Source of the DNA: Pegethrix bostrychoides GSE-TBD4-15B | GTDB taxonomy: Bacteria; Cyanobacteriota; Cyanobacteriia; Elainellales; Elainellaceae | DNA length: 64,000 nucleotides | Assembly (NCBI GenBank): GCA_019359155.1 | Contig: JAHHHV010000073.1 | Location: forward strand, 25,982-89,981 | Direction: 5' to 3' | Part shown: positions 46,062 through 54,403 of the stretch, in pieces | Layout: each line of letters starts with the position of its first letter | How positions within the stretch are numbered: position 1 is the stretch's first letter | The notes under the pieces: model-generated | Told to the model about the DNA's origin: nothing | Database searches by the model: none | What the model saw: only the letters and a program-made list of their open reading frames with translations | Program-made: the position numbers and the translations under genes

Positions 46062-47600
46062 TTACTCGTACTCAAAAATAGGCTTCACCTCAGAGAGGCA
46101 TTTGCTGTCGGGCTGTTGCCGGGGGTCGGCGAGAAAATCGACCGCGATTGCCGCCACACAGGCTCCCGCAGGGGTGGCGGCAGGGGCAAAGAACGAGCCG
46201 TGGCCAACCCCAGGAAAGGTATAGATATAGGCCGTGGCCAAATTGCTGGCCACCGCTTCGCCGTAGGCTTGGGGCGTGACTGGGTCGTAGGCACCGTTCA
46301 GCAGCAGCACAGGGATATCGAGGTTGTCGTAGGTGAAAGGTGCCTCTAGCTCCATCTGTAGCACCTCGCAGAAGCGCTCAACCCGGTCGCTCTGACTCAT
46401 CCCCACCGGAATCAGCTGCTCGTAGGGGGGCGGAAGCAGCGTCGAGGCATCTGTCTGAACCGAGTTGATCCGCGAGCAGAGCACGCTGTGATACATCCCC
46501 TTCGCGCCCTCTGCCTCCAGGTTCCCTGATAGATTTTCCATCAGCCAGCTGAAGTCGCCTTTAGCGGCCTGATAGATGTTTTTGGGTAGGGTCGGGGCGT
46601 TATTGCTGTTTGCCATGTAGGGCCCAAAGGCCAGCAGAAATTCATCGCGATCAATTGTGGTGTCGAGCGTTTCTCCACTGCTGGGAATAGTCAGCTGCAA
46701 GGGGGTAGGCTGTTGGTCGAGGCGATCGAGCAGGGCCAGAAACGTGGCTTCCAGGTTGGGATAGGCTTGGTTGCACTGAGCATCTGCGGCGCAGGCGACA
46801 AATAGATTGCGGAGCGCCTGACTAAAGGTGTAGGTGGCGGCCAGGTTAAAGTCAATAGTCGGCGTCACCACCCCATCCAGAATCACGCTGCGGAGTTGGG
46901 CAGTATGTTCTTTGGCTTGCTCTAATACGTACTGCCCCAGCAGCGTGCCATAGGAAACCCCGTAGTAGTTGAACTGGTTGTAGCCCAGCACCTCGGCCAC
47001 AGCGTACATATCGGCGGCGTTCTCCACAGTACTAAAAGCGTTGGGGTTGATGCCCTCAGCAATACTGCGATCGCGGCAGGCCACCATCCACTTGGTATCG
47101 GTCGGGTCGAGTTCGCCCCTTGCTACGGCTAATTCGTGGTCGGTTTCCTCGGGGCAGGCAAAGAAAGGCCGAGAGAGTTCGGTGCCCCGTTGCTCCACAA
47201 ATACCAAATCCCGCTCTTGCAACATCCTGGGCAGAATCGGCAGGAAGGGCAGCCCCTTGGTGGGGAAGACCCCAATGGTGCTATCGCCGGGGCCGCCCTG
47301 TTCGATCAACAAGGGATCTGGAGCAGGGTGATCGCCAATGCTGCGGGTTCTGACCACCGCGAGTTGAATCGTGCGGCCATTGGGTTGTTTGTGTCGCTCT
47401 GGCACCGTGACATAGCCACAGTCAGACAGAGCTGCAACTAAGGCGGCAAGTTTGAAAGTAGCACAGTCTGCGGACTGCCAAGCTGCTCCAAATTTGGGGC
47501 GATCGTTGGCGATCATTGCTTGACTCTCGGTATAGGTAACGGCGACGAACAGGGTTGCGGTTAGGATAAGTCTACAGAAGCGAGTCAAACGAGTATTCAT
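46062..47600 (-). CDS. Secreted S33-type alpha/beta hydrolase (tripeptidyl aminopeptidase-like)
   Basis: A 512-aa exported hydrolase (signal: RFCRLILTATLFVAVTYTES). Motifs are the oxyanion region 'LLIEQGGPGDSTIGVFP' (about 100), 'DLVFVEQRGTELSRPFF', the nucleophile elbow 'NYYGVSYGTLLGQYVLEQ' (Ser about 215), the acid 'VLLLNGAYDPVTPQAYGEAV' and the catalytic His in 'TFPGVGHGSFF'. This matches prolyl/tripeptidyl aminopeptidase-like S33 enzymes, typically periplasmic or secreted. A second member of the same family is at 60220-62223. It lies next to the M1 peptidase remnant at 47655 on the same strand, so the ancestral order was probably S33, hypothetical, M1, S33. Substrate unknown. Confidence 0.88.
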   Translation of the reverse strand: MNTRLTRFCRLILTATLFVAVTYTESQAMIANDRPKFGAAWQSADCATFKLAALVAALSDCGYVTVPERHKQPNGRTIQLAVVRTRSIGDHPAPDPLLIEQGGPGDSTIGVFPTKGLPFLPILPRMLQERDLVFVEQRGTELSRPFFACPEETDHELAVARGELDPTDTKWMVACRDRSIAEGINPNAFSTVENAADMYAVAEVLGYNQFNYYGVSYGTLLGQYVLEQAKEHTAQLRSVILDGVVTPTIDFNLAATYTFSQALRNLFVACAADAQCNQAYPNLEATFLALLDRLDQQPTPLQLTIPSSGETLDTTIDRDEFLLAFGPYMANSNNAPTLPKNIYQAAKGDFSWLMENLSGNLEAEGAKGMYHSVLCSRINSVQTDASTLLPPPYEQLIPVGMSQSDRVERFCEVLQMELEAPFTYDNLDIPVLLLNGAYDPVTPQAYGEAVASNLATAYIYTFPGVGHGSFFAPAATPAGACVAAIAVDFLADPRQQPDSKCLSEVKPIFEYE

Positions 47601-47654
47601 GGGTGATGTTATGCGTGAAAGAAACTAGATAAATGGCAGGAACAGCAGGGTTGG

Positions 47655-48090
47655 CTAGGAACTTTCCCAGATGTTGTCGGATGGATTGAAATCGACAAAA
47701 TCGACAAAAATGCCCCCTTCCAGAGTTAACGACTTCAGAGGTTTGGCACTATTGATCCTGACGATTGCGGTCTGGGGCGCATCTTGCCAAATCCCAGGGG
47801 TTTGCCGGAATCTGGCTTTAGAGCCGTCGGCATAGACCAGCTTGACATCAAACGGCATCGCCATCCCGCCCAGGTTCTCAACCTGAAGAGTGATCTGCCC
47901 TTTGTTGGCTGCACGCTCTTAATCGCCAAATCTAAGTGATTGTAGCTAAAAAACCAGTTGTTGAAAACCAGTTATAATTCTGACCTGAGGCATCGTTAAA
48001 GGGGTTGAACGTATCCCAGGGCAAGGGATGCTTGCCGTGCCAGCGTGCCATGAACTCGTGGAGCGCTTGTTTAAACGCAACATCGCCTGC
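47655..48090 (-). pseudogene. Degenerate C-terminal copy of the M1 peptidase gene
   Basis: About 435 bp that align base by base with 57560-57990 (the 3' end of the intact M1 gene, same strand). Long blocks are identical: 36 bases from TCCCAGATGTTG onward, and the blocks around ATCCCAGGGCAAGGGATGCT. Relative to the intact gene there is a 9-bp in-frame duplication near 47690 and at least two single-base deletions (near 47890-47925 and 47965-47975) that shift the frame. Only the region coding for the last roughly 140 residues is present, and the 5' part stops at about 48090, 115 bp before hsdM. It is a broken paralogue at the left border of the defence island. Confidence 0.85.
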
Positions 48091-48204
48091 ATCTTCAGGT
48101 TTACGGGTGCCTCTGGCAACGATAGGATGGAAGAATCTCGGTACGGTTTAGAGTTTTTTGACTCCGCTCTCAGATAAAGTGGTCTCAATCATCCTGGGGC
48201 ATTC

Positions 48205-50256
48205 ATGGCAGACCATCATCACCAACTCTCAAATTTTATCTGGCAGGTTGCTGATCTGCTGCGGGGACCGTATCGTCCGCCCCAGTATGAGCGGGTGATG
48301 TTGCCGTTGACGGTGTTGCGGCGGTTTGACTGTGTGCTAGCCCCAACGAAAGTAGAGGTGCTCAGGGCTTATGCCAAGTGGCAGGATAAACCAGATGCCG
48401 TGCGTGATCCAATTCTCAATCAGATTGCCGGAGAACGGTTTCATAATCATTCGGAATTTAGCTTTGAGGGGACGGATGATGGCTCAGGGAAGCGCAAAGG
48501 CGGTTTGAAGGGCGACCCGGACAACATCGATAAGCATCTAATGACCTATATCAATGGGTTTTCTAAAAATATTCGGGATATTTTTGATCGCTTCGAGTTC
48601 ACCGCCGAAATCGAAAAAATGCGGGAAGCGAATATCCTGTATCTGGTGGTGTCTAGGTTTTGTGAGATTGATTTGCATCCCCAGGTGATGGATAACATCC
48701 AGATGGGGTTGCTGTTTGAGGATTTGATTCGACGCTTTAATGAATTAGCCAATGAAACCGCTGGGGATCACTTTACGCCCAGGGAAGTGATTCGGTTGAT
48801 GGTGGATTTGCTGTTTGATCCCGATGATGCGGTGCTGACCAAGCCGCTGATTTGTAAGATGCTGGATCCGACCTGCGGGACGGGCGGAATGCTGGCAGAG
48901 GCACAGAATTATCTGCGAGAGAATAATTCTGCGGCCAAGCTGTATGTGTTTGGGCAGGATTTTAACCCGCGTGCCTTTGCAATCGCCGCTTCCGATTTAT
49001 TACTCAAAGGCAATGACAAGAGCAATATTCAGTTTGGCGATACGTTGATTGATGATCAGTTTCCAGACGATCGCTTTGATTATTTGATTGCGAATCCGCC
49101 GTTTGGCGTGGATTGGAAGAAGCAACAAAAGGAGGTGAAACAGGAGCATGATCGCTATGGGTTTGCCAAGCGATTTGGGGCGGGGTTGCCACGGGTGAAT
49201 GATGGCTCACTGTTGTTTTTGCAGCATATGGTGAGTAAGTTTCAGCCGTTGAACCTGGAACAGAAGCAAAATGGCTCACGGTTGGCGATCGTGTTTAACG
49301 GTTCACCTCTGTTTACAGGCGGTGCGGGCAGTGGTGAGAGCGAGATCCGTAAGTGGATTATTGAAAACGACTGGCTAGAGGCGATCGTGGCGTTGCCGGA
49401 GCAGATGTTTTATAACACTGGGATTGGCACCTATATTTGGGTGGTGACGAATCGCAAGCAGGCGCACCGTCAGGGCAAGGTGCAGTTGATTGATGGACGC
49501 GATCGCTGGCAACCGATGCGGCGCAGTTTGGGCGATAAGCGGCGTTATCTGGGCGAAGACGATATTGCGGCGATCGTGCGGGAATATGGGCAGTTTACCG
49601 AAACCAAGACCAGCAAGATTTTTGACAATGCGGATTTTGGTTACAACCGGGTGCCAATTGAGCGTCCGTTGCGGTTGGTGTATGAGATGACGCTGGAGCG
49701 CAAGAGTGACTTTTTGGATGTTGCGCCGCATTTGTTGGAGGATGTACAGGCGATCGAGAAGAAATTGGGCAAATCGCCTCGGACGGATTGGAATGAATTT
49801 GACCGTTTGCTGAAGCAATTGCTGGAGGAACGGGAGAGCAAATGGAAAAGCCCTGAGCTAAAGCTGTTTCGCTCGACTTTTACGATAGTGGAGCCAGAAG
49901 CAGAGCCAGTGGTGTTGAAACAGCGCAAGGCTAAAAAAGAGCCGAATGCGCGGGTGTGGGGCTGGTTTCCGGTGGGAGATGGCAAGTGGGAGCGGTTGTA
50001 TGAACCGGATACGAAGCTGCGAGACTTTGAGAATGTGGAACTTAAAGATGAGGTGGTGCGCTATTTCTGTGAGGAGGTGGAACCCCATGTGGCGGATGCT
50101 TGGGCGGATGGGGAGAAGATTCGCAGCGCCTATGAGGTGAATTTTAATCGCTATTTCTATGAGTATCAGCCGCCTAGACCGTTAGCGGAAATTGATGCAG
50201 ATTTGCGGGAGATGGAAGAGAAAATCTTACATCTATTGCGGGAGGTGATTGGGTGA
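48205..50256 (+). CDS. hsdM: Type I restriction-modification system, methyltransferase subunit (HsdM)
   Basis: N6-adenine methyltransferase that, with HsdS, marks host DNA. The 683-aa product has the HsdM N-terminal helical domain (HQLSNFIWQVADLLRGPYRP ... YERVMLPLTVLRRFDCVL), SAM motif I in 'MLDPTCGTGGMLAEAQNYLR' (about 220), and catalytic motif IV 'YLIANPPFGVDWKKQQKEVK' (NPPF, about 296). The C-terminal extension (about 480-680), with 'VWGWFPVGDGKWERLYEPD', makes it longer than classical HsdM (about 520 aa), a known variant. The gene is G-rich on the coding strand and differs from the ptuAB and hsdR genes. It overlaps hsdS by four bases and is preceded by about 115 bp of spacer that should hold the operon promoter. 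Confidence 0.95.
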   Translation: MADHHHQLSNFIWQVADLLRGPYRPPQYERVMLPLTVLRRFDCVLAPTKVEVLRAYAKWQDKPDAVRDPILNQIAGERFHNHSEFSFEGTDDGSGKRKGGLKGDPDNIDKHLMTYINGFSKNIRDIFDRFEFTAEIEKMREANILYLVVSRFCEIDLHPQVMDNIQMGLLFEDLIRRFNELANETAGDHFTPREVIRLMVDLLFDPDDAVLTKPLICKMLDPTCGTGGMLAEAQNYLRENNSAAKLYVFGQDFNPRAFAIAASDLLLKGNDKSNIQFGDTLIDDQFPDDRFDYLIANPPFGVDWKKQQKEVKQEHDRYGFAKRFGAGLPRVNDGSLLFLQHMVSKFQPLNLEQKQNGSRLAIVFNGSPLFTGGAGSGESEIRKWIIENDWLEAIVALPEQMFYNTGIGTYIWVVTNRKQAHRQGKVQLIDGRDRWQPMRRSLGDKRRYLGEDDIAAIVREYGQFTETKTSKIFDNADFGYNRVPIERPLRLVYEMTLERKSDFLDVAPHLLEDVQAIEKKLGKSPRTDWNEFDRLLKQLLEERESKWKSPELKLFRSTFTIVEPEAEPVVLKQRKAKKEPNARVWGWFPVGDGKWERLYEPDTKLRDFENVELKDEVVRYFCEEVEPHVADAWADGEKIRSAYEVNFNRYFYEYQPPRPLAEIDADLREMEEKILHLLREVIG

Positions 50257-51506
50257 TTATTTATGCGAAAGAGCCTCTGAAATACTTGGCAACCATTAAT
50301 GATGAGGCGTTGACTGAACAAACCGATCCATGTCAAGAGATTAAGTATATTGACATTGGAAATGTAGATTCAAATGGCGAAATTAGTGAGATAGCAGAAT
50401 ATAGATTTGAAGATGCTCCGAGTCGTGCTCGTCGTATCGTCCGTGATGGAGACATCATTATTTCGACAGTTAGAACTTACTTGCAAGCTATAGCCCCTAT
50501 TGAGTCTCCGCCCAATAACCTGATTGTTTCTACGGGGTTTGCGGTAGTACGTTCAAAACACGAAAGACTAGATGAGAATTACTGCAAATATGCGCTGCGT
50601 GCACCTGAATTTATTGGTGAAGTCGTGTCACGTTCAGTGGGTATTAGTTATCCGGCAATTAATGCATCTGATTTAGGCAGTATAGAAATTTATGTCCCAC
50701 CGCTATCTGAACAACGTCAAATTGCTGAGTATCTCGATCGCGAAACCCAAAAACTCGATGCCCTGATTGCTGCCAAAAAACGCCTGCTAGAACTCTTGGC
50801 AGAAAAGCGACGCGCCTTGATTACCCAGGCAGTCACCCGTGGGTTAAACGCTGATGTGCTGATGGAAGATTCTAGGAGTATTTTAATTGGAGAAGTTCCT
50901 CGACATTGGCAAGTCACATATCTCAGGCGCGTCATTTCCCAAATGGATTATGGCATTTCTGAATCAGTGGGAGTAGAAGGGAAAGTAGCTGTTCTCCGAA
51001 TGGGTGATATTTATGATGGTGAGATTCACTATAAAAATGTAGGTTTTGTGAAAGAAGTTGACCCATTATTGATGCTTGCACCAGGAGATTTACTGTTTAA
51101 CCGCACGAATAGTCTAGACCAAGTTGGTAAAGTAGGGATTTTCAGAGAGTACCAGGAATTTCCTGTTTCGTTTGCTTCTTATCTGGTGAGAATGCGCTGT
51201 GGGAAAGATGTTTTACCTGATTTTTTAAACTATTCACTGAATTCAGATCCTATGTTGAAATGGGCACGAAGTGAAGCATTGCCAGCTATTGGGCAAGCTA
51301 ATCTGAACCCCAACCGTTATAGCTATTTGCCGATAGTTATTCCACCTATTGAAGAACAGATTGAGATTCTTGAATACCTTCAGATAAGTACCGATAAAAT
51401 AGACAGGCTTTTTTCAGCAACTCGGAGCACGATCTCACTTCTTCAAGAGCGCCGCACTTCTCTAATTTCTGCCGCTGTCACTGGGCAACTCCAGATTCCC
51501 GATTAG
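50253..51506 (+). CDS. hsdS: Type I restriction-modification system, specificity subunit (HsdS)
   Basis: The DNA-recognition subunit. The 417-aa product has two target-recognition domains separated by conserved helices: TRD1 about 1-150, the central region 'LSEQRQIAEYLDRETQKLDA' plus 'LLELLAEKRRALITQAVTRG' (about 152-195), TRD2 about 215-360, and the C-terminal 'IEEQIEILEYLQISTDKIDR' with 'LLQERRTSLISAAVTGQL'. Two half-repeats are the normal HsdS plan. The start is GTG at 50253 in a GTGA overlap with the hsdM stop. The target sequence cannot be read from protein. The DNA is A/T-richer than its neighbours, common for HsdS. The ptuA-like gene begins 3 bp after the stop. Confidence 0.93.
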   Translation: MIIYAKEPLKYLATINDEALTEQTDPCQEIKYIDIGNVDSNGEISEIAEYRFEDAPSRARRIVRDGDIIISTVRTYLQAIAPIESPPNNLIVSTGFAVVRSKHERLDENYCKYALRAPEFIGEVVSRSVGISYPAINASDLGSIEIYVPPLSEQRQIAEYLDRETQKLDALIAAKKRLLELLAEKRRALITQAVTRGLNADVLMEDSRSILIGEVPRHWQVTYLRRVISQMDYGISESVGVEGKVAVLRMGDIYDGEIHYKNVGFVKEVDPLLMLAPGDLLFNRTNSLDQVGKVGIFREYQEFPVSFASYLVRMRCGKDVLPDFLNYSLNSDPMLKWARSEALPAIGQANLNPNRYSYLPIVIPPIEEQIEILEYLQISTDKIDRLFSATRSTISLLQERRTSLISAAVTGQLQIPD

Positions 51507-51509
51507 CCC

Positions 51510-52934
51510 ATGCAACTCCGTCACCTCACCCTGACCCACATCCGCGCCTTCAGCCATGCCGAAATCACCTTTCAACCCGGCATGAATTTGATCGTTGGCA
51601 TTAACGGAGTCGGCAAATCCACAATTCTCGATACCCTCCGCATCCTGCTTTCCCAAGCGCTGCCCCAGTTCTCCCCATCGCGTAGCAAACCGCTGACTTT
51701 TGCCGATGCAGATATCAACGTCACCCAAAACGTACTGACCGCAGAACTCACCTTAGAACTCACCTTAGAACTCACCTTATACCAATTTTCTGTGACGCTA
51801 CACAGAATATTTTCCTTGTCTGGTCTGGGCTTCAGCCGTATGTTTTCCATGCAGCTTTACATAAAATTGGTATTAGAACTCGCCTTAGAACTCGCCAAGC
51901 TTGAATGTCGCTACCTCGTCCATCAGCCCCGCTTTCTCTACAGCGCCACCTCCACTCCCACAGACGAAATCCGCGACCAAGCCTATGAGAATGTCGATCG
52001 TCGCATTCTCACCCCTAACGGCAAAGAGATCCAAAAATCCCTCAAAAATGCCGCCCAACAACCCCTTGCCATCTACTTCTCCCCCCGCCGTGCCCTCGCC
52101 AACATCAGTACCAAATTCATCACCCACGGTAAAAACGCCGCCTTTGCCGATGCCCTCGATCATCGCGAACTTCGCCTCATGGAATTTGCCGACTGGTGGC
52201 TGGCTCAAACGGTTCTAGCCGCCGAAAACGCACCCAACGCCCAACGTCACCTGGATGTGCTCGCCAGCGCCCTTTCCAGCATTATCGACACCTGCACCCA
52301 CATCCGTGTCCAGCGCGAAACCTTCGATTACCTCGACAAACAAGGTAAATCTACCTCACAAACCAACACAACTCTGCTGATCGACAAAGCCGGAGTCCCC
52401 CTCGATCTGCGTCAACTCTCCGATGGCGAACGTGGCATCCTTGCCCTCGTCCTCGATCTGGCCCGCCGCCTCTCCCAAGCCAATCCCCACCTCGCCGATC
52501 CCCTGCAAGCCGCTGCCGTGGTTCTGATCGACGAACTCGACCTGCACCTGCATCCCCAATGGCAACGCACGATCGTCACCAAACTCACCACCACATTTCC
52601 CAATTGCCAATTCATCGCCACCACCCATTCCCCCCTGATCATCGGCGAAGTCGCACCCGAGAACATCATCCTGATTGCCGAAGACGGCGAAATCATCCAT
52701 CCCGATCAATCCCTTGGCATGGACACTGACTGGATTCTCAAATACATCATGGGTGCAACCACCCGGAACCGCGAAACCGAAGACGCGCTCAAGCAAATTG
52801 CTAACCTGATCAAAACTGAAGACTATGACCAAGCCATTGATGCGATCGACACCCTACGCGAAAAAGTGGGTGAATTTCCTGAACTCGTGCGGCTCCAAAC
52901 CCGTGTCGATCGCCTCCAAATGCTTGCTGAATAA
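51510..52934 (+). CDS. ptuA: PtuA-like AAA/ABC ATPase of a Septu defence system, carrying an in-frame MITE-like insert
   Basis: A 474-aa SMC/Rad50-like ATPase. Walker A is 'FQPGMNLIVGINGVGKSTIL' (about 24-43), the signature 'LDLRQLSDGERGILALVLDL' (about 298), Walker B 'AVVLIDELDLHLHPQWQR' (about 335) and the H-loop 'FIATTHSPLIIGEV' (about 369). The next gene is an HNH nuclease of the TIGR02646 group, the known Septu (PtuAB) pairing, in which the ATPase controls the nuclease after phage infection. Residues about 78-129 are abnormal: LELT/LELA repeats encoded by 12-bp tandem DNA repeats, interrupted by a 31-residue stretch (91-121) encoded by a 93-bp MITE-like element. The frame stays open, so a full protein is made, but folding of the first ATPase lobe may suffer. 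No reverse transcriptase is nearby, so this is not a retron. The gene is C-rich, unlike hsdM. Confidence 0.82.
   Translation: MQLRHLTLTHIRAFSHAEITFQPGMNLIVGINGVGKSTILDTLRILLSQALPQFSPSRSKPLTFADADINVTQNVLTAELTLELTLELTLYQFSVTLHRIFSLSGLGFSRMFSMQLYIKLVLELALELAKLECRYLVHQPRFLYSATSTPTDEIRDQAYENVDRRILTPNGKEIQKSLKNAAQQPLAIYFSPRRALANISTKFITHGKNAAFADALDHRELRLMEFADWWLAQTVLAAENAPNAQRHLDVLASALSSIIDTCTHIRVQRETFDYLDKQGKSTSQTNTTLLIDKAGVPLDLRQLSDGERGILALVLDLARRLSQANPHLADPLQAAAVVLIDELDLHLHPQWQRTIVTKLTTTFPNCQFIATTHSPLIIGEVAPENIILIAEDGEIIHPDQSLGMDTDWILKYIMGATTRNRETEDALKQIANLIKTEDYDQAIDAIDTLREKVGEFPELVRLQTRVDRLQMLAE
51741..51896. repeat. 12-bp tandem repeats in ptuA, split by the MITE-like element
   Basis: Units (G/T)(C/T)AGAACTCACC at 51741-51752, 51753-51764 and 51765-51776, plus TTA, stand left of the insert. 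TTAGAACTCGCC at 51873-51884 and 51885-51896 stand right of it. The units encode ELTL and ELAL. The array was evidently continuous before the insertion. Confidence 0.9.
51780..51872. mobile_element. MITE-like 93-bp element with perfect terminal inverted repeats, inserted in frame
   Basis: TACCAATTTT at 51780-51789 is the exact reverse complement of AAAATTGGTA at 51863-51872, and the match extends one base outward (ATACCAATTTT/AAAATTGGTAT). TTA flanks both ends (51777-51779, 51873-51875), consistent with a 3-bp target duplication in the surrounding 12-bp repeat. The element is exactly 31 codons in the ptuA frame and has no stop. An internal stem CTGTG/CACAG lies near the left end. It encodes nothing transposase-like, so it would be a non-autonomous element. 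Such short elements are common in cyanobacteria. Confidence 0.8.
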
Positions 52935-52949
52935 CGGTTAGGTCATACC

Positions 52950-53648
52950 ATGAAACGGATCGAAAAAAGCTCCAGTCCAGTCGAACTTACCCAATGGGTC
53001 AAGACCCAAGGTACCCTCAACTGCCGCTACTGCAACCTACCCAGCAATATCCGCACGATCGTCAAACAACGTCTCCTGGCAGACCAAGGCCATATTTGCG
53101 GCTACACTGGCATTCGTATCAGTGACACCCGCTCCCATATCGAACACCTCAAACCCCAAAGTCGTTATTTTCAATGCCACGAAGATGTCGATTACCATAA
53201 CCTACTTGCCGCCTATCCCGGTTCCAATGCTGGACAATGCGCCTACGGTGCCCATGCCAAAGCTAACTGGTACCATGAGGAACACTTCATCAGCCCCTTT
53301 AGCCCCCACTGCGAAGCCGCTTTCCAATTCGATCTAGAAGGCAAAATTACCGCTCATTCAGCCCATCACATCGCTGCCCAAACCACGATCGATCGACTCA
53401 AACTCGCCGATGCTTCCCTCACGGAACTGCGAAAACAGGCAATTGACACCCTTCTGTTTGAACCTGGAATCAGCCTCAAGCAAGCTAAGGATCTGCTAGA
53501 AAAGATGTATGATCGCAATGCCACAGGCCAATTTCGCCCTTTTTGCTTCGTCCTCAAACAAGCCTGTGAAGAGTATATTCGCCGAAAAGAAAAAGCTCAA
53601 ACTCGGACAAAAACCATCCAATCTCAAGCCAAGCAGTCAAAAAAATGA
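52950..53648 (+). CDS. ptuB: PtuB-like HNH endonuclease of the Septu system (TIGR02646 type)
   Basis: A 232-aa nuclease. The N terminus has 'TLNCRYCNLPSNIR' with two Cys (about 24-29). The HNH core is 'HICGYTGIRISDTRSHIEHL' (about 47-66, catalytic His in HIEH), followed by 'DYHNLLAAYPGSNAGQCAYG' (Asn and Cys, about 79-98). The C-terminal half is helical and basic. The pairing of this family with an upstream PtuA ATPase defines Septu, where the complex degrades DNA upon phage attack. It starts 15 bp after ptuA on the same strand. A 60-bp A/T-rich gap then precedes the toxin-antitoxin pair. Confidence 0.87.
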   Translation: MKRIEKSSSPVELTQWVKTQGTLNCRYCNLPSNIRTIVKQRLLADQGHICGYTGIRISDTRSHIEHLKPQSRYFQCHEDVDYHNLLAAYPGSNAGQCAYGAHAKANWYHEEHFISPFSPHCEAAFQFDLEGKITAHSAHHIAAQTTIDRLKLADASLTELRKQAIDTLLFEPGISLKQAKDLLEKMYDRNATGQFRPFCFVLKQACEEYIRRKEKAQTRTKTIQSQAKQSKK

Positions 53649-53708
53649 CCACGATGCCCCCAAGAGCTAAAATCTATATATTATTCTCAAGAAAATTGGA
53701 GAATCCCA

Positions 53709-53960
53709 ATGGAAATAACGATTGCTAATTTAAGCGAAGACGATAGAAGAAAGCTGGAATTCATTCAGCAAAAAACTGATCGGGATTTCCAGTCCTCCAT
53801 TTCAGCCGCGATCGACACCTATTACCAGAAACTCAATGCAGAGCCTGATCCTCTGGCTCGTCTCAAAAACAGTCCCTTAATTGGTAGTTTTCAAGGAGAT
53901 CCAAATTTGTCAGAACAATCAGAAAAAATATTTCATTCATTGATTAACAATGAAAAATGA
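53709..53960 (+). CDS. Probable ribbon-helix-helix antitoxin
   Basis: 83 residues. The N terminus has the RHH outline: a short strand (MEITIANL), helix 1 (SEDDRRKLEFIQQKTD) and helix 2 (FQSSISAAIDTYYQKL). The Ser/Asp-rich tail (DPLARLKNSPLIGSFQGDPN) would wrap the toxin. GGAG lies 10 bp upstream of the ATG. It overlaps the PIN gene by four bases (ATGA), the usual arrangement of VapB-like antitoxin and VapC-like toxin. A possible promoter lies in the A/T-rich 53660-53690. Small size makes the family assignment tentative. Confidence 0.75.
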   Translation: MEITIANLSEDDRRKLEFIQQKTDRDFQSSISAAIDTYYQKLNAEPDPLARLKNSPLIGSFQGDPNLSEQSEKIFHSLINNEK

Positions 53961-54376
53961 TTATTGCTGACACTGGGTTTTTCTTGGCGTTGTTTAATGC
54001 CAACGACAGGTATCATCAGCAAGCGCTCTCTGTGCTGAATCGGATTCATGAGCCATTGTTAACGACCCATCCAGTCATTAGCGAAACTTGCTACTTGCTT
54101 GTAGCTAGAGGCGGTGGTATTCAACAAGAATGTAACTTTTTAATCGATGTAGCAGAGCAAGCTTTTCAAGTTTTCGATCTTCAACTCATTCATTTTCAGC
54201 GCATGGCATCTCTGATCCAGCAGTATGCAGATTTACCCATGGACTATGCTGATGCCTCCCTGGTGGTTTTAGCAGAAACTCTACACCACGGTAAAATTCT
54301 GACCACTGATCGTCGAGACTTTGCCGTTTACCGATGGGATGATGTCAATCTCTTTGAGAATTTACTGTTTGCTTAA
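53957..54376 (+). CDS. PIN-domain toxin (VapC-like ribonuclease)
   Basis: 139 residues of PIN fold. Acidic residues of the metal site are in 'MIIADTGFFLALFNANDRYH' (Asp5), 'HPVISETCYLLVA' (Glu about 41), 'MDYADASLVVLAE' (Asp about 97-100) and 'ILTTDRRDFAVYRW' (Asp about 116). VapC-type PIN proteins cut tRNA or rRNA, and the paired RHH protein would neutralise it. The pair sits between ptuB and hsdR, in the same direction, where it could act as an addiction module that stabilises the island. The target RNA is unknown. Confidence 0.85.
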   Translation: MIIADTGFFLALFNANDRYHQQALSVLNRIHEPLLTTHPVISETCYLLVARGGGIQQECNFLIDVAEQAFQVFDLQLIHFQRMASLIQQYADLPMDYADASLVVLAETLHHGKILTTDRRDFAVYRWDDVNLFENLLFA

Positions 54377-54403
54377 AGATGTTACTCCTATGAAGTCGGC
54401 GAA

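Noticed and set aside
51510..53648. Retron with Septu effector (PtuAB-type effectors occur in some retrons)
   Set aside because: No reverse transcriptase gene or msr/msd-like RNA region is seen in the neighbouring sequence.
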